Shown: positions 9,095 to 19,351, counted from the stretch's first letter. The stretch is DNA of 64,000 nt from an uncultured bacterium (GCA_937967455.1 CALCJK010000003.1:243676-307675), one strand, 5' to 3'. Numbers and translations: made by a program. The notes: generated by a model from the letters alone, not told the origin.

Positions 9095-12000
9095 CTACCT
9101 AATCAACAACATTTTCTTTACAGTATTAAAACTACCTGAATTTAACTTATATAAATATATACCGCTTGGAGCTTTTGAAGCATCCCAATCCACTTGATAA
9201 AATCCCGCTTCTTTGAATTCATTAATTAGTGTTGCAACCTCAAATCCAAGTAAATTGAATATTTTAAGTGTTACAAATTCATCTTTAGGAATCGAGAAAC
9301 CAATTTGAGTTACAGAATTAAATGGATTAGGATAATTTTGTTCCAAAGAATATTTTGAGGGTATTTGTTTTGGGTTATCATTTATAACTTTTATAAACAA
9401 TTTTTCATTTTCTAATCCATTTATAGAATAACCTCCCTTACCTTTCATAACTATTTGAATATTTTCTTGATTATGCAACATATAATGCTTTTGATCTTTG
9501 ATGTCCCATTCAACAACTATAGGGTATTTTATAGATTGTAAGGATATGCATTTTTCTGAATTATTTTGCAACTTTTCTAAAATTTTGTTTGAAGAGAATC
9601 TTATATCAAATGCACTTGTTGGGGGCAGTGGAGGCAAATCAAACTTATTTAAATCTATATCGTCATTTACAGTAAAATAAAGAATTTGAGTTATACCTGT
9701 ATTATCTGTAAACTTTATTGTGTTGTGATTGTTTAAAATCTGTTTGTTTAAAATAGGTACACTTATTTTTTGAGAAATTTGCCTTAGATATAGTGTTCCA
9801 TTGGAATTAGCTTTTATCCAATATGATTTACCAGGATATATTGTGTCTGTAAAAGAATATCTATTTTTATATTCATATATAAAACCATCAATTATGTTTT
9901 CAGGTGATGTAGTTATCGAATTAATATCAATAGGAATAGACAATGAACCAATTAGATTCCAACCTTGTAGTATATTTATTGTATCATCAATATTTTCAAC
10001 ACCTATAAAATTTTCTTCAATAATCGATGGATATTTTAACCAATATCCTTTCGTTCTTATAATTTCATCGGTTAATTGATATCCCATTTCAGGTATATAT
10101 CCAAAAGCATTTGAAGTCGCGTTTGGGAAAAGGATTGATTTCCTGTCTTCTGTAGTTCTAACAGGTATTGAGACCAAATTCCACCTTTCAGAATAGGTTG
10201 TTGAATATATGTTGCCTATTGTAAAATACCCTTCGGTTATTCCAATTAGTTCAGGTGGTTCATAGTTACTAATTCTTATAACTGCTCGATCTGTAGCAGG
10301 ACCAGTCACTGTCCAATTCTCAGATCCATCATTTGGTATGTTAGTGAAAATTGGTTCAAATGATATTCCTCCATCGCGAGATAAATCTATATTCACAAAT
10401 TCATTAGCTCTATAACTATTCCATGATATTTCGATGGTACTATCGATAACAAACGAAGATTTTTCTTGTGGATTTGAAACTATGATATAAGGAGCCAAGA
10501 TAATAAAGTCGTTTGCACTAATAGCTTGTAATGATGGAATGTAATTACTTGAAATTTTAATTCGAGCTTTATTTGTTCTTGGAGGTGTTACGATCCAGTT
10601 TTCTATTCCATCATTATCAGTACTATCAAATATTGTTTCATAAGTTATTCCACCATCACGAGATAATTCAATTTTTATTTTACCTGGTAGATTAGAAGAA
10701 TTCCAGGTGAGAGTCATTATGCTATCGCTATCAAATATTTCTCCACCATTTGGACTTAACAAACTTAATGATGCTTGCGATATTGTAATAAAATTTGAAT
10801 TAAAATCATTAGTATTTGATAAATCGAGACTTGTTATTCTTATTCTTGCGGTTGTAGTAGTTGGGCCAGTTACTATCCAATTTTGTTCACCATCATTGGG
10901 TGTATTCTCGAACAATGTTTCATAAGTTGCACCTGCATTTCTTGATAATTCAATTTTTACATTACCTGAAAAATCTGAAGAATGCCATCGTATTTTTTGA
11001 GTTGATCCAATATGCCAGTTTTCTCCACCGTTTGGATATGCAAGAACTAAATTTTGAGCACCAGAAATTAATAAGGAAAAAACTTGATTACCACCATTTA
11101 GTGTATTTTTATGTTTCACTTTTAATGTATAAAGATTTTTTTGTGGAGATTGTATATAAATTTGTTCAACATTATCTCTAAAATTATCACCTGTTGTTGC
11201 TGCTGCGCTTGGATTCGATGGGTCAAGTATCCACGGATAAAAAATAGTATCTCCTCTATCTAAGCGCATATCAAGATCATTTACAAGCATTAAATTAGGT
11301 GGATCAAGTGATATGGGTGGTGGTGTCCCTGCAGGATCGATCCAACATATCGTTGCTTTGAAGGGTTGATTACCTTTAACAGGAAGATTAATCATTATAC
11401 TGTCATTTTGATTTAATGTAAGTTCTCTTATGTAAAAACTATTACCTGAATTCTTGTTTGATGTCATTAATTGAGCAGCTTTTAATGTATTCATCAATCC
11501 CCAGCCATATACATAATCTGGACCGGGATATTGACCTGCTTCGTCGGCTGTGTGTATAACAAGTCCCTTAAGAGTTGATGATAACATTGGAACATTTCCC
11601 CACAAGTCTTTTTGGTGCTGAAGTAACAGTCCTAATGAACCTGAAACATTAGGTGTCGACATCGATGTACCACTGTATGTATCATATGCATTGTCTGCAG
11701 TAGCAATACAGGAATATAAATTAACACCAGCTCCAACAACATCTGGTTTTATTCTACCATCGTCAGTTGGCCCCCAACCACTAAATGATGACATCACAAC
11801 CGATCCTGGAACTGTATAACCTGAGGGTATTAAATTAACTGCACCGACCGTTAATATATTTTTTGCTCCATTTTTTGTGGATATACAATCATAACCTGAT
11901 GCTCCTCCATCACGATCTCTAGAATTTGTTGAAAGAGTCCAACTTCCACCAATTCTAACCCAATGTTCAACCGCTCCAGATGGGCCTTCGCCACGATCAT

Positions 12001-12778
12001 TCCCAGCTGACTTCACAATTAGATAATATGGAGCATTTCGAGCAATATTATCCCATTGAGCAGCTTCCGAGTTATAATAGCCAAACTTATAATCTTCAAG
12101 TTCACTTACAGCTGGTTCACCAAACCACGCCCAACGACCATCGTTAAAATAATTCCAGTACCATCCAGTAATAGTTCCATAGGAATGATTTGAGACTCTC
12201 AATCCATTTGCAGCTGCAGAAGCCATTTCTGACTCGGCATTATTCCAGTCGTAAGCTCGCAAACGTCCTTCATATGACATACCTTTAGCGTTTGTAACTA
12301 CACCCGACGCAATCATTGTTCCTGCTACATGTGTAGAATGATCACTGAAACTACTTGCACCATCACCGAAAATTATTCTTCCTGTGAGTTCTTGGTGTGT
12401 TCCACGAACTTTTCCACCATCCCAAATACCTAACGTGTCAGTAACTCCTGTAAGAGAAAATCCACCTGAACTGCCAGGCCATACCTTATCTGTTGATAGA
12501 GTTTTTGCTGCATTAAGATTACTTTCCGTTATATAATAAATTGGAATATTATTCTCAAACCTTTGTAATTCAATAATTTTGCCATCGGGATATTCTTTTC
12601 TTATTGGTAAGCCTTGCTTGATTGCAATTGATTCAGCAAATGCACGTTGATATTTATAATTATTTTCAGCTTCTTCAGCAAATTTTAACAACCATTCCCT
12701 TTGCGTTTTATCCTGTGTTAACAATATGTTTGTGAATAACATTAAAACAAGCCAAATTTTATAATATATCTTTCTCAT
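9095..12778 (-). CDS. Secreted subtilisin-like (S8) protease with T9SS sorting domain
   Basis: A 1227-residue protein with an N-terminal signal peptide (to about residue 22). The peptidase S8 domain has the triad D120 (GIWDGG), H147 (DHSTHVAGT) and S372 (GTSMSTP), with oxyanion asparagine N260 (SAGN). A jelly-roll-like region follows the catalytic domain. Residues about 578-854 hold three repeats opening with PNGGE-like sequence and containing KIELSRDGG. WNLVSIP and WNLIGSL segments come next. The C terminus carries QNYPNPFN and ends in VKKMLLIR, the type A T9SS sorting domain. It is predicted to be exported by T9SS and released or attached to the surface as a peptidase; the substrate is unknown. 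The start has GAGG five bases upstream. It lies 13 bp after the metalloprotease-like gene, so both are probably one transcript. Confidence 0.9.
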   Translation of the reverse strand: MRKIYYKIWLVLMLFTNILLTQDKTQREWLLKFAEEAENNYKYQRAFAESIAIKQGLPIRKEYPDGKIIELQRFENNIPIYYITESNLNAAKTLSTDKVWPGSSGGFSLTGVTDTLGIWDGGKVRGTHQELTGRIIFGDGASSFSDHSTHVAGTMIASGVVTNAKGMSYEGRLRAYDWNNAESEMASAAANGLRVSNHSYGTITGWYWNYFNDGRWAWFGEPAVSELEDYKFGYYNSEAAQWDNIARNAPYYLIVKSAGNDRGEGPSGAVEHWVRIGGSWTLSTNSRDRDGGASGYDCISTKNGAKNILTVGAVNLIPSGYTVPGSVVMSSFSGWGPTDDGRIKPDVVGAGVNLYSCIATADNAYDTYSGTSMSTPNVSGSLGLLLQHQKDLWGNVPMLSSTLKGLVIHTADEAGQYPGPDYVYGWGLMNTLKAAQLMTSNKNSGNSFYIRELTLNQNDSIMINLPVKGNQPFKATICWIDPAGTPPPISLDPPNLMLVNDLDMRLDRGDTIFYPWILDPSNPSAAATTGDNFRDNVEQIYIQSPQKNLYTLKVKHKNTLNGGNQVFSLLISGAQNLVLAYPNGGENWHIGSTQKIRWHSSDFSGNVKIELSRNAGATYETLFENTPNDGEQNWIVTGPTTTTARIRITSLDLSNTNDFNSNFITISQASLSLLSPNGGEIFDSDSIMTLTWNSSNLPGKIKIELSRDGGITYETIFDSTDNDGIENWIVTPPRTNKARIKISSNYIPSLQAISANDFIILAPYIIVSNPQEKSSFVIDSTIEISWNSYRANEFVNIDLSRDGGISFEPIFTNIPNDGSENWTVTGPATDRAVIRISNYEPPELIGITEGYFTIGNIYSTTYSERWNLVSIPVRTTEDRKSILFPNATSNAFGYIPEMGYQLTDEIIRTKGYWLKYPSIIEENFIGVENIDDTINILQGWNLIGSLSIPIDINSITTSPENIIDGFIYEYKNRYSFTDTIYPGKSYWIKANSNGTLYLRQISQKISVPILNKQILNNHNTIKFTDNTGITQILYFTVNDDIDLNKFDLPPLPPTSAFDIRFSSNKILEKLQNNSEKCISLQSIKYPIVVEWDIKDQKHYMLHNQENIQIVMKGKGGYSINGLENEKLFIKVINDNPKQIPSKYSLEQNYPNPFNSVTQIGFSIPKDEFVTLKIFNLLGFEVATLINEFKEAGFYQVDWDASKAPSGIYLYKLNSGSFNTVKKMLLIR
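10215..11045 (-). repeat. Three protein-level repeats (about 90 codons each) in the subtilase
   Basis: Three successive units, each with a PNGGE-like opening (weak in the third), an IxWxSS strand, a KIELSRDGG core, NDGxENWxVTGP and an AxIxIS strand. They resemble the Ser/Thr-rich Kre9/KNH-type beta-sandwich domain found in secreted proteins of this lineage. The DNA copies are diverged rather than identical, so they are old duplications rather than recent slippage. Boundaries are approximate. Confidence 0.75.
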
Positions 12779-12791
12779 AGCTACCTCATTT

Positions 12792-15700
12792 TTATTTAAC
12801 TAATATTGCTTTCTTTGTGGTTATATAATTATTTACTTTCAACTGATAATAAAAAACACCATTCGGCAAATTGTTATTATCATTAAATAAAATTTCATAA
12901 TTGCCAGCTAATTGATATTGATTTACCAAAGTACTCACTTCGTTACCTAAAATGTCGTATACTTTCAAAATCACATATCCATCTTCTGGTATTCCATATC
13001 TTATAACAGTTGTTGGATTAAACGGATTTGGATAATTTTGTGAGAGGTAATAGCTCTTTGGAATATTGTTTTGCTTATAAGGATTCAATTTCATTATAAG
13101 ATCCTTTTTAGGTCTTTCATTAATAATTATTCCCTTCAATTCTGAAAGATTATAATCATAATCGTCAATACAAACAGTTATGCTAAGATCATCATTTGAA
13201 AATAAATTCAATTTCAGTGGAAAATTAACGCCCTGCAAAAGGATTTTAATTTCTCTATATGAATTATCATAAAAATAATTATTTTTATCAGTTTCAAATC
13301 GAACATCAAAAGCTGAATTGGGTGGTAACGGAGGTAAACTATATATTTCCTCATTTAAATTTGAGCCATCTGACTTCAGTAAAAATAACGATTGTGTATT
13401 ATTGGCTCCATCAGCAAAATTAATTATTATAGCCTGAGAGTGAAATTCGGGTCTATAAATATTATTAAACATTTTGTTTAAATTCGATAAAATCAATGTT
13501 CCATTTTGACTTGCTTTTAACCATACTGCTTTCCCAGGTGAGATTGTATCTAATACTTTATATCCATTCATATAACCATATACAAATGATGAAATTAAGT
13601 TAGAAGGTATACATTCGATATTATTGACCGCTATAGGTACACTTAATCCTCCTAATAAGTTCCATCCTTCAACAACCTGGATTGTATCTTCATATCTGGG
13701 TGCCGATATATTTCGAGAAAATCCATTTTCTGAAAATTTTATCCAGTAACCATCACCATAATTTAAAACATCTACAATGGAGTAACCTGAATTAAATTTA
13801 AAAGCATTAGATTGAGCTGATGGAAATAAAAATTCTTTATTTTTATTTCCGATATATCCTTTAAGTGAAATTAGATTCCAACCAGGATAATAATTGATCG
13901 TATCATAAGCACCTATAATGAAATTCTCCGATAAGCCAGATAAGCTTGGCAACTCAGTATCTGAAATTTTTATTAATGCGTTATGCGTAGCCGGTCCGGT
14001 AATATCTATAACTTCAATTCCATCGTCTGGAGTAGAATTAATTAAAGTTTCAAAAGTTTCACCATTATCCCTGGATAATTCTATTTTTACATTACCTGAA
14101 GTTCCAAATGATTCCCAGTTTATAGTATAAATGCTGTCTATTAAAAGGCTTTCATTTATAATTGGTTTTAAGACAGTAACAAAATCCTGTGGAAAAATAT
14201 TAAAATTACTATTACTCGTATCGTACACTTGATTGTTTTCTACGGAGGTTATTTTAATTTTGGCAGTTGTTGTTTGTGGTCCATTTACCAACCAGTTTTC
14301 TTCACCATCGTTATTTGTTGAGTCAATGATTGTATCATATATACTACCACCATCTCTTGAAAGCATAATTTTTACAGGTCCAGACATATTGGTACTTACC
14401 CACTGTATCGTGTGTTCAGTTCCGATCCGCATTGTATCGCCACCAATAGGTGAAATTAACGAGATAGTTGCTTCTCTGATATAAAAATTAGCACGACTTA
14501 TTTTATAGATCGAGGGATTATCTATGCTTGAAATTTTAATTCTTGCCTGTTCTGTGATAGGCCCTGTCACAACCCAGGATTCAGTACCATCATTTGCTGT
14601 ATTTGAAAATAATATTTCGAAGTTGTCCCCACCGTCTCTTGATAATTCTATTTTAACATTGCCATCAACGTTTATAGAATTCCATTGAATATTCTTTGAA
14701 AATCCAACAGGAAAAATTTCACCACTATCTGGAAGAATAATGCTTATCTGAGGTGTATATTTGATGGAAAAAACGTTATTGCTAATGTCAAATAGATTAG
14801 TATCTAATGTACTGGTTATTTTTATCTTTGCTTGTGTAGTAGGTGTTTCCGGAATTTGCCACAAATATGATCCGGCTGAAGCAGAGACAGCTTTGGATAT
14901 TGTCAACCAATCTAAACCATTATTAGTTGTATACTCGATCTTTAGACTATCAATATCACTGGAATTCCATAATATTGTATATATACTATCGATGTAAAAA
15001 ATTTCTCCTCCATTTGGGTAAACTACAACTGGTAATAAACGAATATTGGCAGTATATGTATAACTCAAATTTGATCCTGAGGTTGCAACATTAGCTGGTA
15101 TAAAAACGGCACGAGTTTTATTATTAAAACTCAACAGGTCTATTAATCCCGTTCCAGATGATAGATCAACATCGAATGATTTAAATCTACTGGAACTATC
15201 TACCACTACTTTACCTTTCCAAGCGGAAGAAGATATTTGATTGAATCCCAGCCTTAAATTCGATGGATTACTGACCGGATTAAAATGATAATAAAATGTT
15301 GCTAAAAATTCCAAACCGGTTGGGGCAATTGCAGAAACAGGATAAGAAGAGTGTGTAGCTGCAATATTGACCTGGGGGAAGTAAGCACCTTCACTATATG
15401 TAGGATGGGTACCATTTGCTCTGGAACCTGTTAAATAATTCCAGACAGTAAAACCTGCAAAAACATCTGAACGATTAGTACCTATTTCAACCAGGGCACT
15501 TTGAATAGCATTCAATGCAATATTTGATCCAGCATTTATAGTGTAATCCCAGATTCTTTTCATCCGATCATTACCAAAATTTTCAGATATATAATGCCCA
15601 AATATACAACTTGCGTATTCGTGAGAGCCATCAAACTTAGTCAAGCTTACCTGTGGTGAATTAAAAAATGTTGGTAGATAATATCTGTAGTCGTTTATAT

Positions 15701-16550
15701 TATCATAAACAATATCTTCTATCCAAGTTGAGCTGATTTCCATAAACCAACTACCTGCATTTGCATTGTAAGCAAATTGTATTGCGTGAAAGAATTCGTG
15801 AGCTGCTGTTACTTTTAATGGTAAAGTCCTGTCTGTGTAACCAAAACCAGTATATGTTGGATCGCAGTAAATATAACTTTTGTATGCAGTTCGAGGTGGA
15901 TTACCATAACCTGAAACTGTTCCATCAGTAAAAGTAACACCATAAGCACCTGAATAACTATGTAAATAAACATCATATTCATTATTTCCACCTCCGGCAG
16001 TTCCATCTGGTGGTGGTGGTGTATATCCCATCTGTGTTATTTCGATATCGTAAACGTAATCGAAAATTTCAGCACATCTATTTACATAATCAGGATGACC
16101 ATCTGCAGGATTGACATCTACAGTTGGTTGGTAAACAGCATGGGTTCCTGTAGTGTCGTATTGGATTCTAAATCTCCCACTCGGAGAAACAAGATATTTT
16201 TGTTTTGTCGGTCTTGCAAGTATACCAGTAAATCCGTTTATTACTTCTTTCGGAATATCATTCTTAAGCTGCTTGTCCAGATATTCCCTGATCTCCATAA
16301 CATTTGTTGTAGCGCATTTTTCAATTATAGGTTCAATAGATTTAAATTTTTGATCTAATAAATCTGGATTTGTTATGGCATAAATCCTGTTTTTAATCAT
16401 TGTTTGATAATCTATTTCACCCGCTTCATAAGATTGAATTATTTGGTGTAAAACTGAATTTTTTGTTCTTAATTCAATCTCTTGAGTAAAATTTTGGTTA
16501 GTAAAAACAAAAGAAAGAATTATTATTAAAAATATGTTAATATACTTCAT
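12792..16550 (-). CDS. Secreted putative metalloprotease (MXAN_6640-like) with T9SS sorting domain
   Basis: A 1252-residue secreted protein with a signal peptide (MKYINIFLIIILSFVFTNQ). HEFFH at residues 251-255, in the context TAAHEFFHAIQFAYN with a downstream WFMEISSTWIED segment, matches the zinc site of MXAN_6640-type putative metalloproteases. Four repeats of the same class as in the neighbouring subtilase occupy residues about 505-882. Two WNL segments follow. The C terminus has QNYPNPFNPTT and ends in TKKAILVK, a type A T9SS sorting domain. HExxH alone does not prove peptidase activity; the family assignment is from overall pattern. It lies 13 bp upstream of the subtilase on the same strand, and its start has only a weak ribosome site. 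Confidence 0.82.
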   Translation of the reverse strand: MKYINIFLIIILSFVFTNQNFTQEIELRTKNSVLHQIIQSYEAGEIDYQTMIKNRIYAITNPDLLDQKFKSIEPIIEKCATTNVMEIREYLDKQLKNDIPKEVINGFTGILARPTKQKYLVSPSGRFRIQYDTTGTHAVYQPTVDVNPADGHPDYVNRCAEIFDYVYDIEITQMGYTPPPPDGTAGGGNNEYDVYLHSYSGAYGVTFTDGTVSGYGNPPRTAYKSYIYCDPTYTGFGYTDRTLPLKVTAAHEFFHAIQFAYNANAGSWFMEISSTWIEDIVYDNINDYRYYLPTFFNSPQVSLTKFDGSHEYASCIFGHYISENFGNDRMKRIWDYTINAGSNIALNAIQSALVEIGTNRSDVFAGFTVWNYLTGSRANGTHPTYSEGAYFPQVNIAATHSSYPVSAIAPTGLEFLATFYYHFNPVSNPSNLRLGFNQISSSAWKGKVVVDSSSRFKSFDVDLSSGTGLIDLLSFNNKTRAVFIPANVATSGSNLSYTYTANIRLLPVVVYPNGGEIFYIDSIYTILWNSSDIDSLKIEYTTNNGLDWLTISKAVSASAGSYLWQIPETPTTQAKIKITSTLDTNLFDISNNVFSIKYTPQISIILPDSGEIFPVGFSKNIQWNSINVDGNVKIELSRDGGDNFEILFSNTANDGTESWVVTGPITEQARIKISSIDNPSIYKISRANFYIREATISLISPIGGDTMRIGTEHTIQWVSTNMSGPVKIMLSRDGGSIYDTIIDSTNNDGEENWLVNGPQTTTAKIKITSVENNQVYDTSNSNFNIFPQDFVTVLKPIINESLLIDSIYTINWESFGTSGNVKIELSRDNGETFETLINSTPDDGIEVIDITGPATHNALIKISDTELPSLSGLSENFIIGAYDTINYYPGWNLISLKGYIGNKNKEFLFPSAQSNAFKFNSGYSIVDVLNYGDGYWIKFSENGFSRNISAPRYEDTIQVVEGWNLLGGLSVPIAVNNIECIPSNLISSFVYGYMNGYKVLDTISPGKAVWLKASQNGTLILSNLNKMFNNIYRPEFHSQAIIINFADGANNTQSLFLLKSDGSNLNEEIYSLPPLPPNSAFDVRFETDKNNYFYDNSYREIKILLQGVNFPLKLNLFSNDDLSITVCIDDYDYNLSELKGIIINERPKKDLIMKLNPYKQNNIPKSYYLSQNYPNPFNPTTVIRYGIPEDGYVILKVYDILGNEVSTLVNQYQLAGNYEILFNDNNNLPNGVFYYQLKVNNYITTKKAILVK
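13905..15035 (-). repeat. Four protein-level repeats in the metalloprotease-like gene
   Basis: Four units of about 90 codons. The first (YPNGGEIFYIDS) is the most different; the next three carry KIELSRDGG or KIMLSRDGG, an NDGxE(N/S)W-like segment and an AKIKITS-like strand. They are the same domain class as the three units in the subtilase gene next door, implying that the two genes exchanged or inherited a common tail module. Boundaries are approximate. Confidence 0.75.
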
Positions 16551-16604
16551 TCAGAATACTCACTTTTTTATTAATTTAATGGTAATTGATTTAAACTTTT
16601 TTTT

Positions 16605-16633
16605 AAAATAATAAGAATTATAATCAAAATCAA
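16605..16633 (-). promoter_or_regulatory. Candidate promoter for the two-protease operon
   Basis: Reading leftward, TTGATT (16628-16633), a 17-base spacer and TATTTT (16605-16610) lie about 55 bases before the metalloprotease start. The rest of the 150-base gap (16551-16700) is AT-rich and shows no gene or hairpin. Confidence 0.33.
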
Positions 16634-16700
16634 CACAGTACATCACAAAAAACTCAATTTATATTAAATTGCTGTAAATTTCCCTAGTAATTGAACCTTA

Positions 16701-17570
16701 TTATACATTTTTAAACATTTTTTCTGTTACTAGGAATACAAATAATCCCAATAGAATTCCTGTAAAACTATCCATTGCATAATGATATCTCCCATAAACC
16801 GTTGATAAATAAAGTAGCAAGATTATCGGCAATAGAACATAGAAAAAATATTTATTATATTTCCATAACATAGTTAGCATAATTGTTCCAGCGGCACAAT
16901 GTGGACTAGGTAAATTACCACCAGGGTAATGTGCATTTTGGCGTATCCACTCACCAAAATAGGTGAAAATATAGCCTGATAAAGGATTATTATAAATCTG
17001 CGGTTGATAAAATAGTGGACCTGCAATTGGATATATTAAAAAACCTAAATATGATATAAAATATGTCAGTGTTAGACGAAAAAAATAATCCTCACCTGCA
17101 AATTTATCATTTTTCAAATAACAAAATACACCTACAAATACAATTAAGGGTACATAGATAGTATATGCAAACATCATAATTTCAGTAAGTACAGGTACAG
17201 TTATTTTATCAAATGCTAAAGTAAGTTCAATGCCAAATATTTTTTTGTCTATGTCTATCAATGATTGATCCAACCATCCGTTAACAAAAATATTTTGTAA
17301 ATATTGGATTTCTGTGAATATCAATCCATTAACAACTGCGATTAGTATTCCTCTAAGAAATATTTGAAAAAAATCGTTCCTAATAAAATTTAGAAACTTT
17401 GATAAAGTTATAAAGAATAAACCTATTAGAAAAAAATTTATTGCAACACTATTCCAATTATTAATTTTACTTGAAAATATCAATGTTAATAAAAGTAATA
17501 TAGATACAAAAGAAATAACCAATAAATCTATATATTTTGAGAAATTGTATTTGATAGTATTATGACTCAA
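16701..17570 (-). CDS. PAP2-superfamily membrane phosphatase/phosphotransferase
   Basis: A 289-residue integral membrane protein with six or more hydrophobic segments. The PAP2 motifs are PSPHCAAGT (H224) and GRYHYAMDSFTG (R261, H263, D267), in the variant form seen in the inositolphosphorylceramide-synthase (AUR1)-like branch rather than in simple undecaprenyl pyrophosphatases. It probably dephosphorylates or transfers a lipid-linked head group on the outer face of the membrane; the substrate cannot be read from sequence. It is last in a three-gene leftward run with a CPBP-type protein (15 bp gap) and an SDR epimerase. Confidence 0.82.
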   Translation of the reverse strand: MSHNTIKYNFSKYIDLLVISFVSILLLLTLIFSSKINNWNSVAINFFLIGLFFITLSKFLNFIRNDFFQIFLRGILIAVVNGLIFTEIQYLQNIFVNGWLDQSLIDIDKKIFGIELTLAFDKITVPVLTEIMMFAYTIYVPLIVFVGVFCYLKNDKFAGEDYFFRLTLTYFISYLGFLIYPIAGPLFYQPQIYNNPLSGYIFTYFGEWIRQNAHYPGGNLPSPHCAAGTIMLTMLWKYNKYFFYVLLPIILLLYLSTVYGRYHYAMDSFTGILLGLFVFLVTEKMFKNV

Positions 17571-17585
17571 TTTATTACTATAAAC

Positions 17586-18335
17586 CTAATTTACGAGATA
17601 AACTAACAGACTTGTTGTAAAACCTATAAACCAATGTAATAGAAATGGATAAAGAATAGACTTTGACCTTATAGCAATAATACCAAACATAATTCCTGCT
17701 GGTATTGACATAAGAATCTCACCTGTTGGATATCCGATGTGCCACAAACATGATGGAATAGTTTGAATTAAAATAGCGAGCCAATCACCAACATATTGTC
17801 TCAAACTAAATATCACAAATCCCCTAAAAAAAAACTCCCAAGCGGAATAATAAATAATTCCTCTAAAAATTTCTATATTAATTAATATTGATAAATCATT
17901 TAGTGCTGGTCTAAAGAGTGGATAAAATTCTCTTATTTCTCTTTGATATGCTGCAGGTATTAAGAAAAGAATTAATATGATTGGAAAAAGTATCAGGACA
18001 GATTTCAGACCTAATTTCCAGTTGCCAATTTTCAATCCATATTCTGTTAAACTATTTTTGAAAATCAGTTTAATAACCAATATTGGAATAACACCCATTA
18101 ATATAAATGCTGAAGCAAACAAATATAACACTGAATAATAATCTAATGCATATTGATTTGTAAAAATGTGCCCAAAATTTGTTATAAAAAAAACTTTTGA
18201 TCCAAAGTATACATGTAATGTTGGAATAATCGCTGATAGTATTAAAGCATAAAAGGGTTTACCAAATAATCCATATTTAACAAAATCTTTTTGATTTTCA
18301 GTATTTTTTCCAAATATTATTTCCTTAACTCTCAA
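17586..18335 (-). CDS. CPBP (CAAX protease/Abi) family membrane protein, altered motif 1
   Basis: A 249-residue polytopic membrane protein. The Rce1/CPBP motif 1, normally EExxxR, reads WEFFFR here (E167, R171), so the first glutamate is tryptophan. Motif 2 is present as SCLWHIGYP with H199. Family members are intramembrane glutamic proteases or, when residues are lost, non-catalytic membrane proteins. Because the first glutamate is the one expected to activate water, protease activity is uncertain here. It lies 4 bp from the SDR gene and 15 bp from the PAP2 gene. Confidence 0.75.
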   Translation of the reverse strand: MRVKEIIFGKNTENQKDFVKYGLFGKPFYALILSAIIPTLHVYFGSKVFFITNFGHIFTNQYALDYYSVLYLFASAFILMGVIPILVIKLIFKNSLTEYGLKIGNWKLGLKSVLILFPIILILFLIPAAYQREIREFYPLFRPALNDLSILINIEIFRGIIYYSAWEFFFRGFVIFSLRQYVGDWLAILIQTIPSCLWHIGYPTGEILMSIPAGIMFGIIAIRSKSILYPFLLHWFIGFTTSLLVYLVN

Positions 18336-18338
18336 AAT

Positions 18339-19331
18339 TTAAACTCCATATTTCTGATTTAACCAATCGATAGTAATTTTCAAAGCATCTTTTAGGGGTG
18401 TTATTTTATAACCCAGTTCAGATTCTGCTTTCTTACAACTATATGCCCAATCCAACCTAAAGGTTTTAACCCATTCTGGAGTGATAAGTGGATATGACTT
18501 GAATAAATCGGCACGCAATTTTTCAACGCTAGCAAAACCAATAGCAAAAATGTACGGAATTTTGAATTGATGAAAATTCTTTCCTGATATTTTTGATATT
18601 AATTCGAATAATTGATTATATGTTACATTTTCCCCACCAATTATATATTTTTCACCAATTTTTCCTTTCTCCATTGAAAGAATATGACCATTCACAACAT
18701 CATCTATAAAACCATAGTTTCCAATTCCGTTACCATCGCCAAGTATTGTTCTCATTTTACCGTCGAGATACATCTTTATCATTATCGTAACAGAATTACT
18801 TTCATTTAATAATCCAGGACCAAATACCCTGGTTGGATTAACAAGCACAGCGTTTAACCCTTTTTGGATATAATTTTCAACAACTTTTTCTCCTAAGTAT
18901 TTAGAGTGTTCATAAGTTGTATAGAATACATTATTATCTCTTTTTTTTGTTTCATCTTCTGGATTTTTACCAGTTGGTCCAAAAGTAACAACTGTAGATG
19001 TTATGACAATCTTTTTAATTCTGTACTCTAAGGCAGCGTTACAAATATTCTCAGTACCCCTAACATTTATTTTGTAATATAAATCTTTATTTTTTGCATA
19101 ACCTCTTGCATATGCTGCAAGATGATATGCGTAGCTGCACCCATCTATTGCTTTTTTAATGCTTTCGATATCGGTGATATCGCCATAAAATAATTTTATG
19201 TTCCTATGATTAAGATAGCTTGTATCGGCTGATTTTCTGCAGAGGACATGAACAATTTCGCCCTTATTTGCAAGACTTGTTGCAATTTTGTTACCAATTA
19301 ATCCTGTTGCACCTGTAATAAATATTGTCAT
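18339..19331 (-). CDS. NAD(P)-dependent epimerase/dehydratase (extended SDR)
   Basis: A 330-residue extended short-chain dehydrogenase. The Rossmann motif GATGLIG is at residues 7-13, a YHLAAYARGYAKN segment follows, and the active-site tyrosine and lysine are in YEHSKYLGEK. Overall it resembles dihydroflavonol-4-reductase-like and hopanoid-associated sugar epimerase proteins, without enough signal to name a substrate. It is the first gene of the run with CPBP and PAP2 proteins, suggesting an envelope lipid or lipid-linked sugar pathway; this is inference from context. Confidence 0.82.
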   Translation of the reverse strand: MTIFITGATGLIGNKIATSLANKGEIVHVLCRKSADTSYLNHRNIKLFYGDITDIESIKKAIDGCSYAYHLAAYARGYAKNKDLYYKINVRGTENICNAALEYRIKKIVITSTVVTFGPTGKNPEDETKKRDNNVFYTTYEHSKYLGEKVVENYIQKGLNAVLVNPTRVFGPGLLNESNSVTIMIKMYLDGKMRTILGDGNGIGNYGFIDDVVNGHILSMEKGKIGEKYIIGGENVTYNQLFELISKISGKNFHQFKIPYIFAIGFASVEKLRADLFKSYPLITPEWVKTFRLDWAYSCKKAESELGYKITPLKDALKITIDWLNQKYGV

Positions 19332-19351
19332 AAGAAAAATTTATTTTTTTG

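Noticed and set aside
10215..15035. CRISPR or tandem DNA repeat
   Set aside because: The repeats are about 270 bp, diverged and in frame; they are protein-domain repeats.
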